From Streptomyces inhibens (lineage in GTDB: Bacteria; Actinomycetota; Actinomycetes; Streptomycetales; Streptomycetaceae), in NCBI RefSeq assembly GCF_003389455.1, contig NZ_QUAC01000145.1:1-57787 (forward strand): a stretch of DNA of 57,787 nucleotides. Direction: 5' to 3'. Under the pieces are notes generated by a model. The model did not search any database. It was not told the DNA's origin and saw nothing but the letters and a program-made list of their open reading frames with translations. The position numbers were made by a program, and so were the translations under genes. Positions 1 to 8,953 of this stretch are shown piece by piece (positions within the stretch are counted from its first letter, which is position 1; each line of letters starts with the position of its first letter).

Positions 1-195
1 GCGGCACCCGGAGCCGAAGCCGACGTCCTGTTCGTCTTCACGCCCGGCATGCCGCGCTTCGACTACCTCCGGCTGCTCGGCCGGGTGATGCGGGGCGAGG
101 CGAGCCCGCAGGAAATCAAGGAATCGTCCGAGCACTTCGACAACCACTACGTGGACAGCCCGGTCTGGCACGCCGCCCTCAAAGCAATGCAGTAA
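1..195 (+). CDS. Cupin-domain protein, C-terminal fragment cut by window edge
   Basis: Frame 1 is open from the window edge to TAA at 193-195 and encodes 64 residues. The opening stretch (DVLFVFTPGMPRFDYLRLLG) looks like the last beta-strand and the C-terminal helices of small cupin-fold proteins related to quercetinase-like cupins, which typically end with a sentence of this kind: hydrophobic strand, TPG, aromatic residue, then helices. Start, metal ligands and size lie outside the window. Substrate cannot be inferred. The downstream sequence is degenerate, so no operon partner is visible on this side. Confidence 0.5.
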   Translation, partial: AAPGAEADVLFVFTPGMPRFDYLRLLGRVMRGEASPQEIKESSEHFDNHYVDSPVWHAALKAMQ

Positions 196-255
196 CCCGG
201 TGGACCTGCGACGCACAACCAGAACACCCGCTCACGGCCGGGCGGTTCGGAGTTG

Positions 256-652
256 TATTCCCCGCGCGTGCGGAGGGTGAAGGCCCCGAGCTACCAGGAC
301 TACTGCCGGATGGGGCATCTGTAGGGGGACCGTTCCGACCGGAGCCTGAACGCGAAGTGGGTCACCGTCAAAAACACGGGCCGCTCCCCGCCAACCTCAA
401 GGGCTGGACACTCTCCGACAAGTCTGGCCACGCCTACCGCTTCTGCAACGTGCGCTAGAACGGCCACATCCGGGTCCGCGTCCACACCGGCATCGGCCGC
501 GACTACCGAGGGGGACCTCGACCAGGACCGCCGCGCCTACGTCCGGGACAACGACGGTGACACCGCGACCCTGCGCAACAACCACCCCCGCATCGTCGAC
601 GTCAAGAGCTGGGGCACCACGGCCACTGGCCCTCGCCGGGCCGGCCGGTGAA
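256..652 (+). pseudogene. Ruined lamin-tail-domain (LTD) secreted protein
   Basis: Three frames must be joined. The first has DRSDRSLNAKWVTVKNTGRS near 328-387, preceded by an in-frame TAG at 322. After a one-base shift comes ANLKGWTLSDKSGHAYRF (about 391-444), stopped by TAG at 457. The same frame then gives GHIRVRVHTGIGRDY, and a further shift gives DLDQDRRAYVRDNDGDTATL and IVDVKSWG, ending at TGA near 650. The order (NLxGW core, HTGxGRD, DNxGDTATL) is that of the bacterial LTD domain found in exported Streptomyces proteins. At least two indels and two stops make it non-functional. No signal peptide remains visible. Confidence 0.7.
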
Positions 653-867
653 ACCTGGTCACTCTCACCATGGCCCATGGTGTGTTCGCCGGGTTGCGGC
701 CGTGTGAGACACCGACTACAGCCGCCTGTACGCGGCGGATTTTTATGTCGGCGGAATGCAGTGCATCACCGAGGCTGGACGGGGTGAGTACAGTAACGAG
801 GCCCAGGACGTGATCGACGGCCGGTCGGCGGCCTGCCCTTCCTCGACCGGATCTGGATCAAGGCGGG

Positions 868-2201
868 GTGGCCGTGGCACAGAGCACGCGACCCGGCCAG
901 GTGATCGGCGGCCGCTATCGGCTGGTCTCCGAACTTGGCTCAGGGGGATTCGGACGGGTCTGGAAGGCCCGCGACGAGACCCTGCGCATCGACGTCGCGG
1001 TCAAGGAACTATGGCTGGTCCCGGTGATGTCCGAGACCGAGCAGGCCGAGCGGCTGGCCCGCGCCGCGCGTGAGGCCCGTAACGCCGCCCGGCTGCGCGA
1101 CCATCCGAACATCGTTGGAGTCCACGACGTCGTAGTCGAGAACGGCCTCCCCTGGATCGTCATGCAGCTGATCGACGGCTGCTCACTGCAGGAGCATCTC
1201 GACACGCACGGACCGCTGTCGGCGGAGGAGGCCGCGAATGTCGCCGCGAAGCTGCTGGGGGCGCTCGGCGCGGCGCACGAGGCGGGAATCGTGCACCGAG
1301 ATGTCAAACCGGCCAACGTCATGCTCACCGGGAGCGGCGAGGTCCTGCTCGCCGATTTCGGGATCGCGGTCCACCACGCCGACACCGCCCTGACCACCAC
1401 TGGGGCGGTCATCGGCTCGATGGAGTACATGGCCCCCGAGCGGGCGCGCGGCACCGACGGACTTGCCGCCAGTGACCTGTTCTCGCTCGGGGTGACGCTG
1501 TATCAGGCTGTCGAGGGCGTCTCGCCGTTCCGCCGCGATACCCCCACCGGTTGCCTGGCCGCCGTCCTGTTCGAGCAGGCCCCGCCGCCTGTACGAGCGG
1601 GACGATTCGAACCGCTCATCACGGGCTGCTGGACAAGGATCAGGACCAGCGCCTGACCATCCCGGCTGCGCTGGCCTTGGTCGACGCGCCGGAGACGGCT
1701 AAAGCCACCCGAATCGATCGCTTCGGGCCCACGCCCACCAACGACGCTGACGGGCCCACGCCCACCACCAACGCTGACGAGCTCACGCCCACCGCTTCGC
1801 GACCACGGCCCAGGGCGCTTCTGCCGGTCGCCGGAAGCGTCCTGGTCCTGGTCCTGGTGTGCATAGTGATAGGCCTCTTGGTGAAATGGCCATTCGGGGA
1901 AACCTCGGATGCCGAGGCTGCCTGCGATGAGGCCTTTCAGGCCATCGAGGCGTTCAACCGGAGCCACCCGTCGGTCGACGAGGATTCGTCCGTTGCCCTG
2001 GCAGTGAAGACTGCTGCCGATCAAATGGCGAAAGACGTCCACGCCGCGGCCGCCAAGTCGACTGAAGTCAACGTGAAGATCACACTCGACAACTACGCCA
2101 CCGCCACGGAGGCCAGCCACGGCGGTACCAGCGCACGGGACTCCTTCTACGCTTCTGTCGTCAGAGCGTGCAAGGAGGCGGGCAGCGCCCCTTCGAGCTA
2201 G
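868..2201 (+). pseudogene. Transmembrane Ser/Thr protein kinase, frameshifted
   Basis: The first frame (GTG at 868, after AAGG) gives a Hanks-type kinase: glycine loop GSGGFG at residues 24-29, VAVKE lysine, HRDVKPANV catalytic loop, DFG, and an APE-like MAPERARG. It fails after EPLITG at about 1626. In the paralogue at 38873-40474 the matching text is LITRLLDKDP. Here GLLDKDQDQRL is recovered by restoring one base (a CC reduced to C at about 1626), and the downstream frame runs to TAG at 2199-2201. That part has a Thr/Pro linker, a membrane helix at about nt 1816-1885 (LLPVAGSVLVLVLVCIVIGL) and an extracellular tail. Architecture is the same as the paralogue: cytosolic kinase, one helix, small outer domain. 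A one-base sequencing error would restore a 440-residue protein. No slippery heptamer is seen. Confidence 0.8.
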
Positions 2202-2235
2202 TCCTGTGGCGGAGAGCAATCGCCGAGTTGGGTGA

Positions 2236-2574
2236 TCAGGCTGCCGGCAATGGCCGGCCGCCCCATCGGATGCCGTTCAGGCCGGCCTGGACGCGCTGCT
2301 TGCCGGGGGCGAGAGCGAGTCCCTCGCGATGCTGGCCGGCCTCGGGCGCAGCGAAGTTTCCGAGGCACCGGGCCTCTTCGAGCGGGTGATGTGGATGAGC
2401 TGGGGGCTGGACTTCGTGGTCCCCGCCGATCATCGGGCCGCGAGGTGGGCCATGGCCTACTGGCTCGCCGCTCAGGTGGCGGACGGCTCCCTCGACCCTG
2501 CCGTCGGCGCCTACCGAATCTGGCGTGATGTCGCCTGGAACCTCGGAGCGCCGAGCGCGGCGAGCCGCGGGTGA
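2236..2574 (+). pseudogene. Hypothetical protein, 5' end missing
   Basis: An open frame after TGA near 2233 reads ...DAVQAGLDALLAGGESESLAMLAGLGRSEV and continues through the ATG at 2329 to TGA at 2572-2574. It encodes WAMAYWLAAQVADGSLDPAV and AYRIWRDVAWNLGAP. Codon use is Streptomyces-like and it resembles a small conserved actinobacterial hypothetical protein, but no start codon with a ribosome binding site precedes the conserved part, so it is probably a truncated fragment. The ATG at 2329 lies inside the conserved text. Function not recognised. Confidence 0.35.
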
Positions 2575-2991
2575 ACGCCGAGCCGGAGCGCGATCAGCCC
2601 CACCAGGATCTTGCGTGTCCAGGCGTTCTTCGGCATGGCCCGGGCCAACCCAACTTGGCCCCCAGGCTGAAGACGGTCAGACCTACGAGGATGTTGACCG
2701 CGTCGAACGTGACAGGCACCAGCCACGCCTTGCGCAGGTCGAACGCCGCGCCCGAGATCCCTTCGAAGGCGACCATGTGCTGGGTGCGCCGGCGTGGTGA
2801 TGGGGATGGCGCAGGGCGCAGGTCGCAGGGCGTAGGGCAGCGTCGCAAGCCCGGGCGATGCGGGCGGTGAAGGGCACGTCGGGGAACCGCTCGCTGTTGG
2901 CGACAAGTGAATCCAACTCTGGCCACAGTTCCGTGAAAGCGCAGGTCAACGGTGGGAAGGTAACGTCTTCCGCCTGGGTGTCCCACTGCAT
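2575..2991 (-). pseudogene. Minus-strand remnants, one of a membrane protein
   Basis: Reading leftward from about 2780, FEGISGAAFDLRKAWLVPVT continues with FDAVNILVGLTVFSLGAKLG, and after a one-base shift MPKNAWTRKILVGLIALRLG follows (about 2580-2660). The two hydrophobic segments suggest part of a small membrane protein, with at least one frameshift. Further upstream on the same strand a frame from ATG at 2991 (MQWDTQAEDVTFPPLTCAFT) reads through to about 2800 and may be a separate hypothetical fragment. Neither is assigned to a family. Confidence 0.3.
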
Positions 2992-3068
2992 GGCGATCAC
3001 TGCGATCTGCGATCGAGACGTATGGGCAGAGGTCGGCTGTCTCGTGATGATTGGACGGCTCGGCCGGT

Positions 3069-3602
3069 TCACGCCTGGAACTCGGTGAGATCGATGGCGT
3101 GAACGTGCAGCGGAAAACCGTACACCGGGTGTGCCGTCTCGCGTTCCAGCACCATGCCGAGTTTGCGGATGACGTTCTCGGAGGCATCGTCACCCACCCG
3201 GCTGATGCTGATGACGCGGTCGAGGCCACGGTCCTGGAGCGCGAACTCCAGCGTGGCTTGAGCGGCTTCGGACGCGTATCCCTGGCCCCAGAATTGTGAG
3301 CCGAGCCGCCAGCTGATCGCCACGGCGGGCCCCACCTCCGGCAGGAACTCGGGCACGGACAGACCCGTGAAACCGGCCAGTTCACCCGAGGCCAGCAGTT
3401 CGACGGCGAAGAGGCCGAAGCCCTCCTCGTCCCACTCCTCCTCCCACCGCTCGATGTCCTCTGCCGTGTGGTCCAGGTCGAGCACCGAGCCGTCGTCGAT
3501 CCAGTGCATGACCCGCGGGTCAGCGTTGATGTCCGCCATAGGCGCAAGGTCGTCGTCATGCCAGCGACGGAGCAGGAGGCGGGGGGTGCGAATCTCGGTC
3601 AT
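3069..3602 (-). CDS. GNAT N-acetyltransferase (RimJ/RimL-like)
   Basis: 177 residues, the usual size for the Acetyltransf_3 (RimJ/RimL) branch of the GNAT superfamily, which moves an acetyl group from acetyl-CoA to an amine such as a protein N-terminus or a small molecule. The protein opens with the typical TPRLLLRRW strand, has acetyl-CoA-binding motif A at FWGQGYASEA (Q-x-x-G-x-G/A-like), and a late ISRVGDDASENVIRKLGM segment matching the conserved N-x-x-S-x-x-V-x-x-K-x-G-M helix. The ATG at 3600-3602 is chosen because it precedes TPRL and follows GGCAGGA; an upstream in-frame ATG at 3656 would add an unrelated extension. Substrate unknown. It stands alone. Confidence 0.85.
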   Translation of the reverse strand: MTEIRTPRLLLRRWHDDDLAPMADINADPRVMHWIDDGSVLDLDHTAEDIERWEEEWDEEGFGLFAVELLASGELAGFTGLSVPEFLPEVGPAVAISWRLGSQFWGQGYASEAAQATLEFALQDRGLDRVISISRVGDDASENVIRKLGMVLERETAHPVYGFPLHVHAIDLTEFQA

Positions 3603-3643
3603 GGCGCCCATCCTGCCGAAGGCAAGAGCCTCAGCGGTAATCG

Positions 3644-3778
3644 GCACTCGCCGCACCCGACTTCCAGGCCGCGCATGACTACCTCTTCAAGCACACCGAT
3701 GCGCTCGCGGTGGAGTCGGACTTCGAAGGCGAGAGCTACCGGTCGCCACCGCCTGGCTACGTCTGGCCACGCCCGTGA
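3644..3778 (+). pseudogene. C-terminal fragment of a hypothetical protein
   Basis: After a TAA, the frame reads LAAPDFQAAHDYLFKHTDAL then AVESDFEGESYRSPPPGYVW and stops at TGA 3776-3778. Composition and codon use look coding, but there is no start, so this is a truncated 3' end. Family not recognised. Confidence 0.35.
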
Positions 3779-4232
3779 CGGACAGTGGCGGATCCACAGA
3801 AGCTCGTCGGGCAGGCGCCCGCTCGCGACATCGAGCCGTCGGCCGTCCCAGCCCTGGCAGCGCCCTGAGAGCCCACACGGCCATGTAGCGCACGACGCTC
3901 CCGCTGCTGCGTGGGATCGGTGCACAGCTCATACCTGAAGGACAGTGCCCGCATCTGCCAGGCCCGGCCAACGTGGATCTTGAGCTGTGCGAAGGCTGGC
4001 CGGAGGGTCGCTGCCAGGGCTTTTCAGGCAGTCTGGGAGTGATCGTCTGCGCACTCCTCAGCAGTTGGCTGCGCCGTCCCTCCACTGAAGAGCTCTGCGC
4101 CGTTTGGAAGCGGCGAATCAGCTATCTGACGGCGGCTGCGTTTGCTCTCTTCCTGGGGGCCTGTTGGTCCTCGCCGCCTTTGGCGGTGTCGCCGTGCTGG
4201 GACCCCGAGGATCCGCTGTATCTGACGGAGCA
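3779..4232. other. No convincing gene
   Basis: Nothing recognisable on either strand. A plus-strand frame from 3973 carries a lipobox-like stretch (LTAAAFALFLGAC, about 4129-4167) but runs on into the ruined minus-strand lipoprotein, so I do not call it a gene. Confidence 0.5.
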
Positions 4233-4830
4233 TCAGAAAGACGTGACCTTCATGGAGGACTTCGCGAGCTTGAACGTCCGCGATGCGGGGCCCTCGCTTC
4301 CGTCCGCCGACAGGACGACCGTTCCCTTGGGCGTCACCACCGCGAGACGCCGGTGCCGCGAGGGCTTGATCTGGAAATCCGGCGGGCTCAGCCGATAGTC
4401 CATCTCCAGGGCAGGACTCGAAGCGACCTTTGACTTGTTGTAGTGAGAGTCGCTCGTGTACTCACCGTAGTTGGCCAGGCCTGCGCCCTGGAAGGAATCC
4501 ATCACCTTCCGGGGGCTGTCGCCGGCAGGCCCGTCGGGGTGTGGACGGAGAGAGTCACCTTTGCTTCCCCTGTCCCGGCCTCGATCTTGCATGCGTGTGA
4601 GAAGTGGAACCACGAGCTGTTGTCGTCGACCGTCTCGGTCCGCTTCGTCTTCCAGGGCTTCGCCACGTCGAACGTCACCGGCAGCGCACACGCCGAACCG
4701 GCGCCCCCGATCGACGCGACTGCGGGGCCGTCCCCGCCCGTGCCGCTGTCCCCGCCCGCACAACCGAAGACTGCCCCCGCCAGCAGCGCGGCACCCAGCG
4801 CCCCTCGTATCTGCTTTCGGATCCAGAGCC
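4233..4830 (-). pseudogene. Ruined Streptomyces lipoprotein
   Basis: The 5' part reads GALGAALLAGAVFGCAGGDS, a lipoprotein signal with lipobox VFGC, then SACALPVTFDVAKPW and a region like exported actinobacterial lipoproteins of about 200-250 residues. No start codon is in that frame; the nearest ATG (4850) is in another frame. A second shift near 4510 moves to SPRKVMDSFQGAGLANYGEY and LAVVTPKGTVVLSADG, ending at TGA 4233-4235. The pattern (cysteine-rich start, KxTxxSFxxAGL, LAVxTPxGPVVL) matches a family of unknown function that I know from Streptomyces. At least two frameshifts make it non-functional. Confidence 0.6.
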
Positions 4831-5060
4831 CCCTCCATCCCGTTGGTCATCGTAAGAATGGCGGACGGTACTGTCCTCCCGGCAAGCGGAGCAAGGAAGT
4901 TCGGGCTGAGCAGGGGTGGCCGGAGGCGACCGCGCGACGGGCCGGTGCGTGGCGTGGGTGCCGCGTCTCAGCGCAGGTGGGCGTTGAGTGGCCGAGGTGG
5001 CCAGTTGTGGGCTGGGCGTGATGCGCTGGCCGGGGGGGCGGCGTCACGGTCGTACGGCGG

Positions 5061-5978
5061 TCACCGCACCCGGGGCAGGCCCGTCACAGCCATCATGAGT
5101 GAGTACAGCGAGGTCGTTGCCGTGATGAACAGCCGGTTGTTCTTCGGGCCGCCGAAGGCGATGTTGGAGACCGGCTCGGGCACGTGCAGCCTGCCGATGA
5201 GGGTGCCGTCGGGGTGGTAGCAGTGCACGCCGTCGTGGAACGCGGCGGCCCACAGCCGTCCTTCGTCGTCGAAGCGGATGTTGTCGAAGCCGCCGTCGGT
5301 GCGCTCGGCGAAGACCTTGCCGTCCGAGAGGGTGCGATCCTCATGGACGTCGAAGACGCGGATGTGGCGGGCGCGCGTGTCGGCGACGTACAACTGCCTT
5401 TCGTCCGGCGAGAAGACCAGGCCGTTCGGTCCGCCGAAACCGTCCGCGACCCGGTGGACCCCGCCGGTCACCGGGTCGATCCGATAGACGTCGCAGGTGC
5501 CGATCTCGCTCTCGGCGCGGTGCCCCTCATAGTCGCTGGTGATCCCGAAGTCGGGGTCCGTGAACCAGACCGAGCCGTCGGAGCGTACGACTGCGTCGTT
5601 CGGGCTGTTGAGGCGCTTGCCCTCGAAGCGGTCGGCGAGCACGGTGACGCGGCCGTCGTGCTCGGTGCGGGTGACCCGGCGGTTGCCCTGCTCGCAGCTC
5701 ACCAGCCGGCCTTCGCGGTCGAGGGTGTTGCCGTTGACGTGCCCGGCGGGGGAGCGGAAGACGCCGATCGCGCCCGTTGTCTCGTCCCAGCGCATCAGGC
5801 GGTCGTTGGGAATGTCGCTCCAGATCAGCTGCCGCCAGGCGGGCAGATAGAGCGGTCCCTCGGCCCAGCGGCAGTCGGCGTGCAGCCGCTCAAGCCGTAC
5901 GTCGCCGTTGGCGCACCTCCCGGTGCGAAAGCGCTCGTCCAGGACCTCGTACAGATTGTTGAGTATCTCGCCGGACAT
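5061..5978 (-). CDS. SMP-30/gluconolactonase family sugar lactonase
   Basis: 305 residues forming the six-bladed propeller of the SMP-30/gluconolactonase/LRE family, metal-dependent enzymes that hydrolyse sugar-acid lactones in the cytoplasm. Visible signatures are WAEGPLYL with the metal-binding Glu at about residue 40, NSPNDAVV (metal/substrate Asn around 124-127), FTDPDFGI, GPNGLVFSPDE and the C-terminal DNIRFDDEGRLW and VSNIAFGG blade motifs. ATG at 5976-5978 begins MSGEILNNLYEVLDE, typical for this group. It is transcribed divergently from the Lrp/AsnC gene at 6055, with 76 bp between starts, so the regulator is its likely controller. The natural lactone is not visible. Confidence 0.85.
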   Translation of the reverse strand: MSGEILNNLYEVLDERFRTGRCANGDVRLERLHADCRWAEGPLYLPAWRQLIWSDIPNDRLMRWDETTGAIGVFRSPAGHVNGNTLDREGRLVSCEQGNRRVTRTEHDGRVTVLADRFEGKRLNSPNDAVVRSDGSVWFTDPDFGITSDYEGHRAESEIGTCDVYRIDPVTGGVHRVADGFGGPNGLVFSPDERQLYVADTRARHIRVFDVHEDRTLSDGKVFAERTDGGFDNIRFDDEGRLWAAAFHDGVHCYHPDGTLIGRLHVPEPVSNIAFGGPKNNRLFITATTSLYSLMMAVTGLPRVR

Positions 5979-6054
5979 GGTCCACCCCTACCCGATTACG
6001 GCTGAAGCTCATTCGCCGCAATCTTAATGTGCCCGAACTGGATATGGTGGAGGT

Positions 6055-6513
6055 ATGGGTATGGTCAACGGGATCGTGGACGATGTCGACAGGGCGCTGA
6101 TAGCGGAGCTTCAGCGCGACGCCACACAGGCCTACGCGGTGCTCGGCAAGGCGGTCGGCCTGTCGGCCGGCGCGGCTCATGACCGCGTACGCAAGCTGCG
6201 TGAACGCGGTGTCATCCGCCGTACGACCGTGGATGCCGACCCGGCCGCCCTCGGGCGGGGTGTGCTCGCCTTCGTCATGGTCGACTCGTCGGCCTGGATG
6301 GGGGATTCGGCCGAATCCTTCGCCGCCATCCCCGAGATTCAGGAAGCCCACATCATCGCCGGCGCTGCCTCCGTCCTCGTAAAGGTGCGCACGGCCACCA
6401 CGGAGCAACTGCAGGAGGTCCTGCGTCGGCTGTACGCGATCGAGGGCGTGAGCGGGACACAGGCGACGGTCGCGCTGGAGACCTTTTTCGAAAGGCCGGT
6501 TTGCGCCGGCTGA
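6055..6513 (+). CDS. Lrp/AsnC-family transcriptional regulator
   Basis: 152 residues, standard for the family. An N-terminal winged helix-turn-helix (DDVDRALIAELQRDATQAYA ... VGLSAGAAHDRVRKLRERGVI, about residues 9-55) is followed by a RAM ligand-sensing/oligomerisation domain (AFVMVDSS ... IIAGAASVLVKVRTATTEQL ... TVALETFFERP). These regulators usually respond to amino acids or related metabolites. It starts at ATG 6055 (a second ATG at 6061 is possible) after GGTGGAGG, 76 bp from the divergent lactonase, which is its probable target. The RAM domain looks complete. Confidence 0.85.
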   Translation: MGMVNGIVDDVDRALIAELQRDATQAYAVLGKAVGLSAGAAHDRVRKLRERGVIRRTTVDADPAALGRGVLAFVMVDSSAWMGDSAESFAAIPEIQEAHIIAGAASVLVKVRTATTEQLQEVLRRLYAIEGVSGTQATVALETFFERPVCAG

Positions 6514-6876
6514 TGCTGCGGGGGCGCCGGGATGCTTCCTACCGTGAACGGCTCGGCCAGTCGTGTGTCCGGGACAGTAAGTCTTCGGCGTCGGCTGGTC
6601 CGAACCGTTCCACTCACCTCGGGACGGCGACCGTAGTGGGCGCGGGCCGCACTCTCCGCCCACTACGCCGCCGAGCTCGGCGAACCGTCCGCCACGGCAG
6701 GGCTCTGCCACCACCGGGACAGTCGCGACAGTGCGGCGTGAAGCCCAGTGCACGCCGGCGTGCGCGCGGCGGAGCGTGTGTCGTGCCGCGGGCACGGCCG
6801 CGAGAAGGCCGGTTCGCCTGAGGTTATTTCCGGCTCGTTGTTATGGACAGTCACGGCCCGTCCGCCTCTTGGGCGT
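6514..6876. other. Intergenic region without a recognisable gene
   Basis: About 360 bp between the end of the AsnC-type gene and the end of the converging cyclodeaminase gene. No frame has family-like text and no clear terminator hairpin was found. Confidence 0.5.
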
Positions 6877-7836
6877 TCACCGTAGGAGCTGGCCGAGGAC
6901 GGCCGAGGCGAGTGCCGCGTCGAGCGCTCCGACGCCGGTGAGGTCGGCGACCGTGATCGCGGTGTCCGGCCGGTCGACGGGCGCTTTGAGCAGCAGGCCG
7001 GCTGCGATGTCGCCGTCCTGGGCGGCGGCTCCGGCGCGGACGGCGTGGCCGAAGTCACCGTGGTCGAGGCACTGGGCGTGGTCGTCGGTTGCGATGAGGC
7101 GTGCGCGATGAAAGAGCGCCGGCGGCAGCTCGTTCTTGTGCGGCATGTCCGTGCCGATGCCGGTCACGTGCGAGCCCTCGCGTACCTGGGTGGCATCCAG
7201 GACGGGGGCTGTCGCCGGAGTTGTGGTGATGATCATGTCGGCTTCGGCCGCCTCTTGCGCCGAAGCAGGCCGGGCGTTCAGGCCGCGTGCGTTGAGCTCG
7301 TCGCACAGGGCGTTGGCTTTGTGCGGGTTGCGGCCGTGGACCAGCACCATGCCGACCGGGCGGAGCTTGGCCAGCCAGGACGCCTGGAGGCGGGCCTGTT
7401 CGCCGGTGCCGAAGACGGCCAGCGTGGCGGCGGTGGGCCGGGCCATGGCATGGGTGATCAGCGCGCCCGCGGCGGCGGTGCGCCAGGCGGTCAGCAGACC
7501 CTGGTCGTCGAGGAGCGCGCGCACCTGTCCGGTGCGGGCGCTGACGACGCAGACCAGACCGTGGTTGGACGGAAGGCCGAGCCGAGGATTGCCGTAGAAG
7601 CCGGTTGCGATCTTGACGGTGAAGTCGGCGGCGCCGGTGATCCAGCCGGCCTTCACGTGGCAGTCCCCGTCGGCTTCGGGGAAGTCCATGTGCAGGGGCG
7701 GCGGCACACTGGTGCGGCCTTCGGCGTGAGCGATCAGCGCGTCACGGATGGTGTCGAGGACCAGCTGCGGGGTGGCGGCCTTTTTGATGGCGGCCGTGTC
7801 GAAAGCGGGGAGGGTCACCGGCGCGCTCGCATCCAC
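6877..7836 (-). CDS. Ornithine cyclodeaminase / mu-crystallin family dehydrogenase
   Basis: 319 residues of the OCD/mu-crystallin fold. Members include ornithine cyclodeaminase, alanine dehydrogenase, ketimine reductase and the DauB-type arginine dehydrogenase. Visible: PPLHMDFPEADGDCHVKAGW substrate-side region, GLLTAWRTAAAGALITHAMA helix, and the nucleotide-binding loop LAVFGTGEQARLQ (GTGEQ at about 143-147), then TTTPATAPVLDA and HVTGIGTDMPHKNEL. It overlaps the aminotransferase gene by 22 bp and is the last gene of a three-gene minus-strand operon led by a YheO/DauR-type regulator, so the three likely act on one amino acid. Exact substrate cannot be read. Confidence 0.85.
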   Translation of the reverse strand: MDASAPVTLPAFDTAAIKKAATPQLVLDTIRDALIAHAEGRTSVPPPLHMDFPEADGDCHVKAGWITGAADFTVKIATGFYGNPRLGLPSNHGLVCVVSARTGQVRALLDDQGLLTAWRTAAAGALITHAMARPTAATLAVFGTGEQARLQASWLAKLRPVGMVLVHGRNPHKANALCDELNARGLNARPASAQEAAEADMIITTTPATAPVLDATQVREGSHVTGIGTDMPHKNELPPALFHRARLIATDDHAQCLDHGDFGHAVRAGAAAQDGDIAAGLLLKAPVDRPDTAITVADLTGVGALDAALASAVLGQLLR

Positions 7837-8948
7837 TCGGCGAAGGCTGCCAGGCCCTCTTCCGGGTTGCGGCGGCCGATGCCGATACGGAACCGGTCGG
7901 CGGGGGTGGCGGTGAGTTCGGAGTGGTAGATGCTCGCGGGCAGCAGCAGGACACCTGCTTCCTCAACCAGGCGGGTGCAGAACTCCTCGACCCCGTCGGC
8001 GCCGAGGTAACGGGGGTAGGCGACGCATCCGCCGTCCGGCGCCTGCCACTCGAAGTCGTCGGCGAACTCGGCGAAGAACTCGTCGAAAGCCGGCAGGTTG
8101 GCCGCGATCAAGGCCCGGTTGCGGTCCAGGATCGTCTCGCGGGCCTTCAGCGCGATACGGGCCAGGACCTCGCTGGGCGCGGAGTTGCAGATGGTGGTGT
8201 AGTGCTTGGCCCGCTCCAGCCGCGAGCGCAGCGCGCGGTCGCGGCAGGTGATCCAGCCGATGCGCAGCCCGGGCAGCCCCAGGGACTTCGAGGTCACGTT
8301 CAAGGACAGTGCACGCTCGGACAGGTCGGCGGCTTGCGGCAGGATGCGGGCCGGGTCGCGCTCCAGGCCGCGGTAGACCTCGTCGCTGAAGAGGTGGATG
8401 CCGTGCTCGTCGCACAGGCGGGCCAGCGCGATGAAATCGGCTGCGTCGAGGACCTTGCCGGTGGGGTTGTTGGGGAAGTTCACCGATATGACCCGGGTGT
8501 TCGGCCGGATCGCCGCCGCCACCTTGTCGAGGTCCAGGGCCCAGTCCCGGTCCGCATCGAGGGCCACGCCGGTGACCTCGCACAGCGCCAGCGGCACGGT
8601 CTCGGCGGCCTGGTAGTTCGGGGTCACCACCACCGCGTGGTCACCCGCGCCGAGCAGGACGTTCATCGCCAGGTAGAGGGCTTCTTCGGCGCCCGCGAAG
8701 CAGATGACGTCGTCTGCGTCGGCGTGCTCGTACGTCTGGGCGATCACCTCGCGCAGGGCCGGGTCGCCCAAGGTCTCGGTGTAGCCCAGCGACAGGTTCT
8801 CGAAGGCATCGCGGTCCTTGTCGTCCGCCAGCGCGAGCAGTTCGCCGAGCGTCATGGTCTGGACGTCGGAGGCAGTCAGGTGGTGGCGGGCGGTGAACTC
8901 CCAGCGGGAGAAGTACGTTTCCAGGCGGAAGTCGGGCAGCCGGGTCAT
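7815..8948 (-). CDS. PLP-dependent class I/II aminotransferase-fold enzyme
   Basis: 377 residues, fold-type I. Landmarks: AGAEEALYLAMNVLL cofactor-phosphate region (86-100), NFPNNPTG (158-164), SDEVYRG (188-194), and the Schiff-base lysine K221 in NVTSKSLGLPGLRIGW, with R229 the likely carboxylate-binding arginine neighbourhood. The N-terminus (DFRLETYFSRWEFTARHHLT) is characteristic of a subgroup that, as far as I recall, includes capreomycidine-synthase-like PLP enzymes; I cannot confirm the subgroup. ATG at 8946-8948 is 5 bp after the regulator stop, and the 3' end overlaps the cyclodeaminase start. With an OCD-family dehydrogenase next door, an amino-acid degradation or nonproteinogenic amino-acid pathway is likely. 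Confidence 0.85.
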   Translation of the reverse strand: MTRLPDFRLETYFSRWEFTARHHLTASDVQTMTLGELLALADDKDRDAFENLSLGYTETLGDPALREVIAQTYEHADADDVICFAGAEEALYLAMNVLLGAGDHAVVVTPNYQAAETVPLALCEVTGVALDADRDWALDLDKVAAAIRPNTRVISVNFPNNPTGKVLDAADFIALARLCDEHGIHLFSDEVYRGLERDPARILPQAADLSERALSLNVTSKSLGLPGLRIGWITCRDRALRSRLERAKHYTTICNSAPSEVLARIALKARETILDRNRALIAANLPAFDEFFAEFADDFEWQAPDGGCVAYPRYLGADGVEEFCTRLVEEAGVLLLPASIYHSELTATPADRFRIGIGRRNPEEGLAAFAEWMRARR

Positions 8949-8953
8949 GGTCG

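Noticed and set aside
1600..1640. Programmed -1 frameshifting in the first kinase gene
   Set aside because: No slippery heptamer or following structure; a lost C is the simpler reading, given the intact paralogue.
3973..4398. Plus-strand frame with a lipobox-like LFLGAC
   Set aside because: Half of it lies opposite the recognisable minus-strand lipoprotein remnant, and there is no ribosome binding site.
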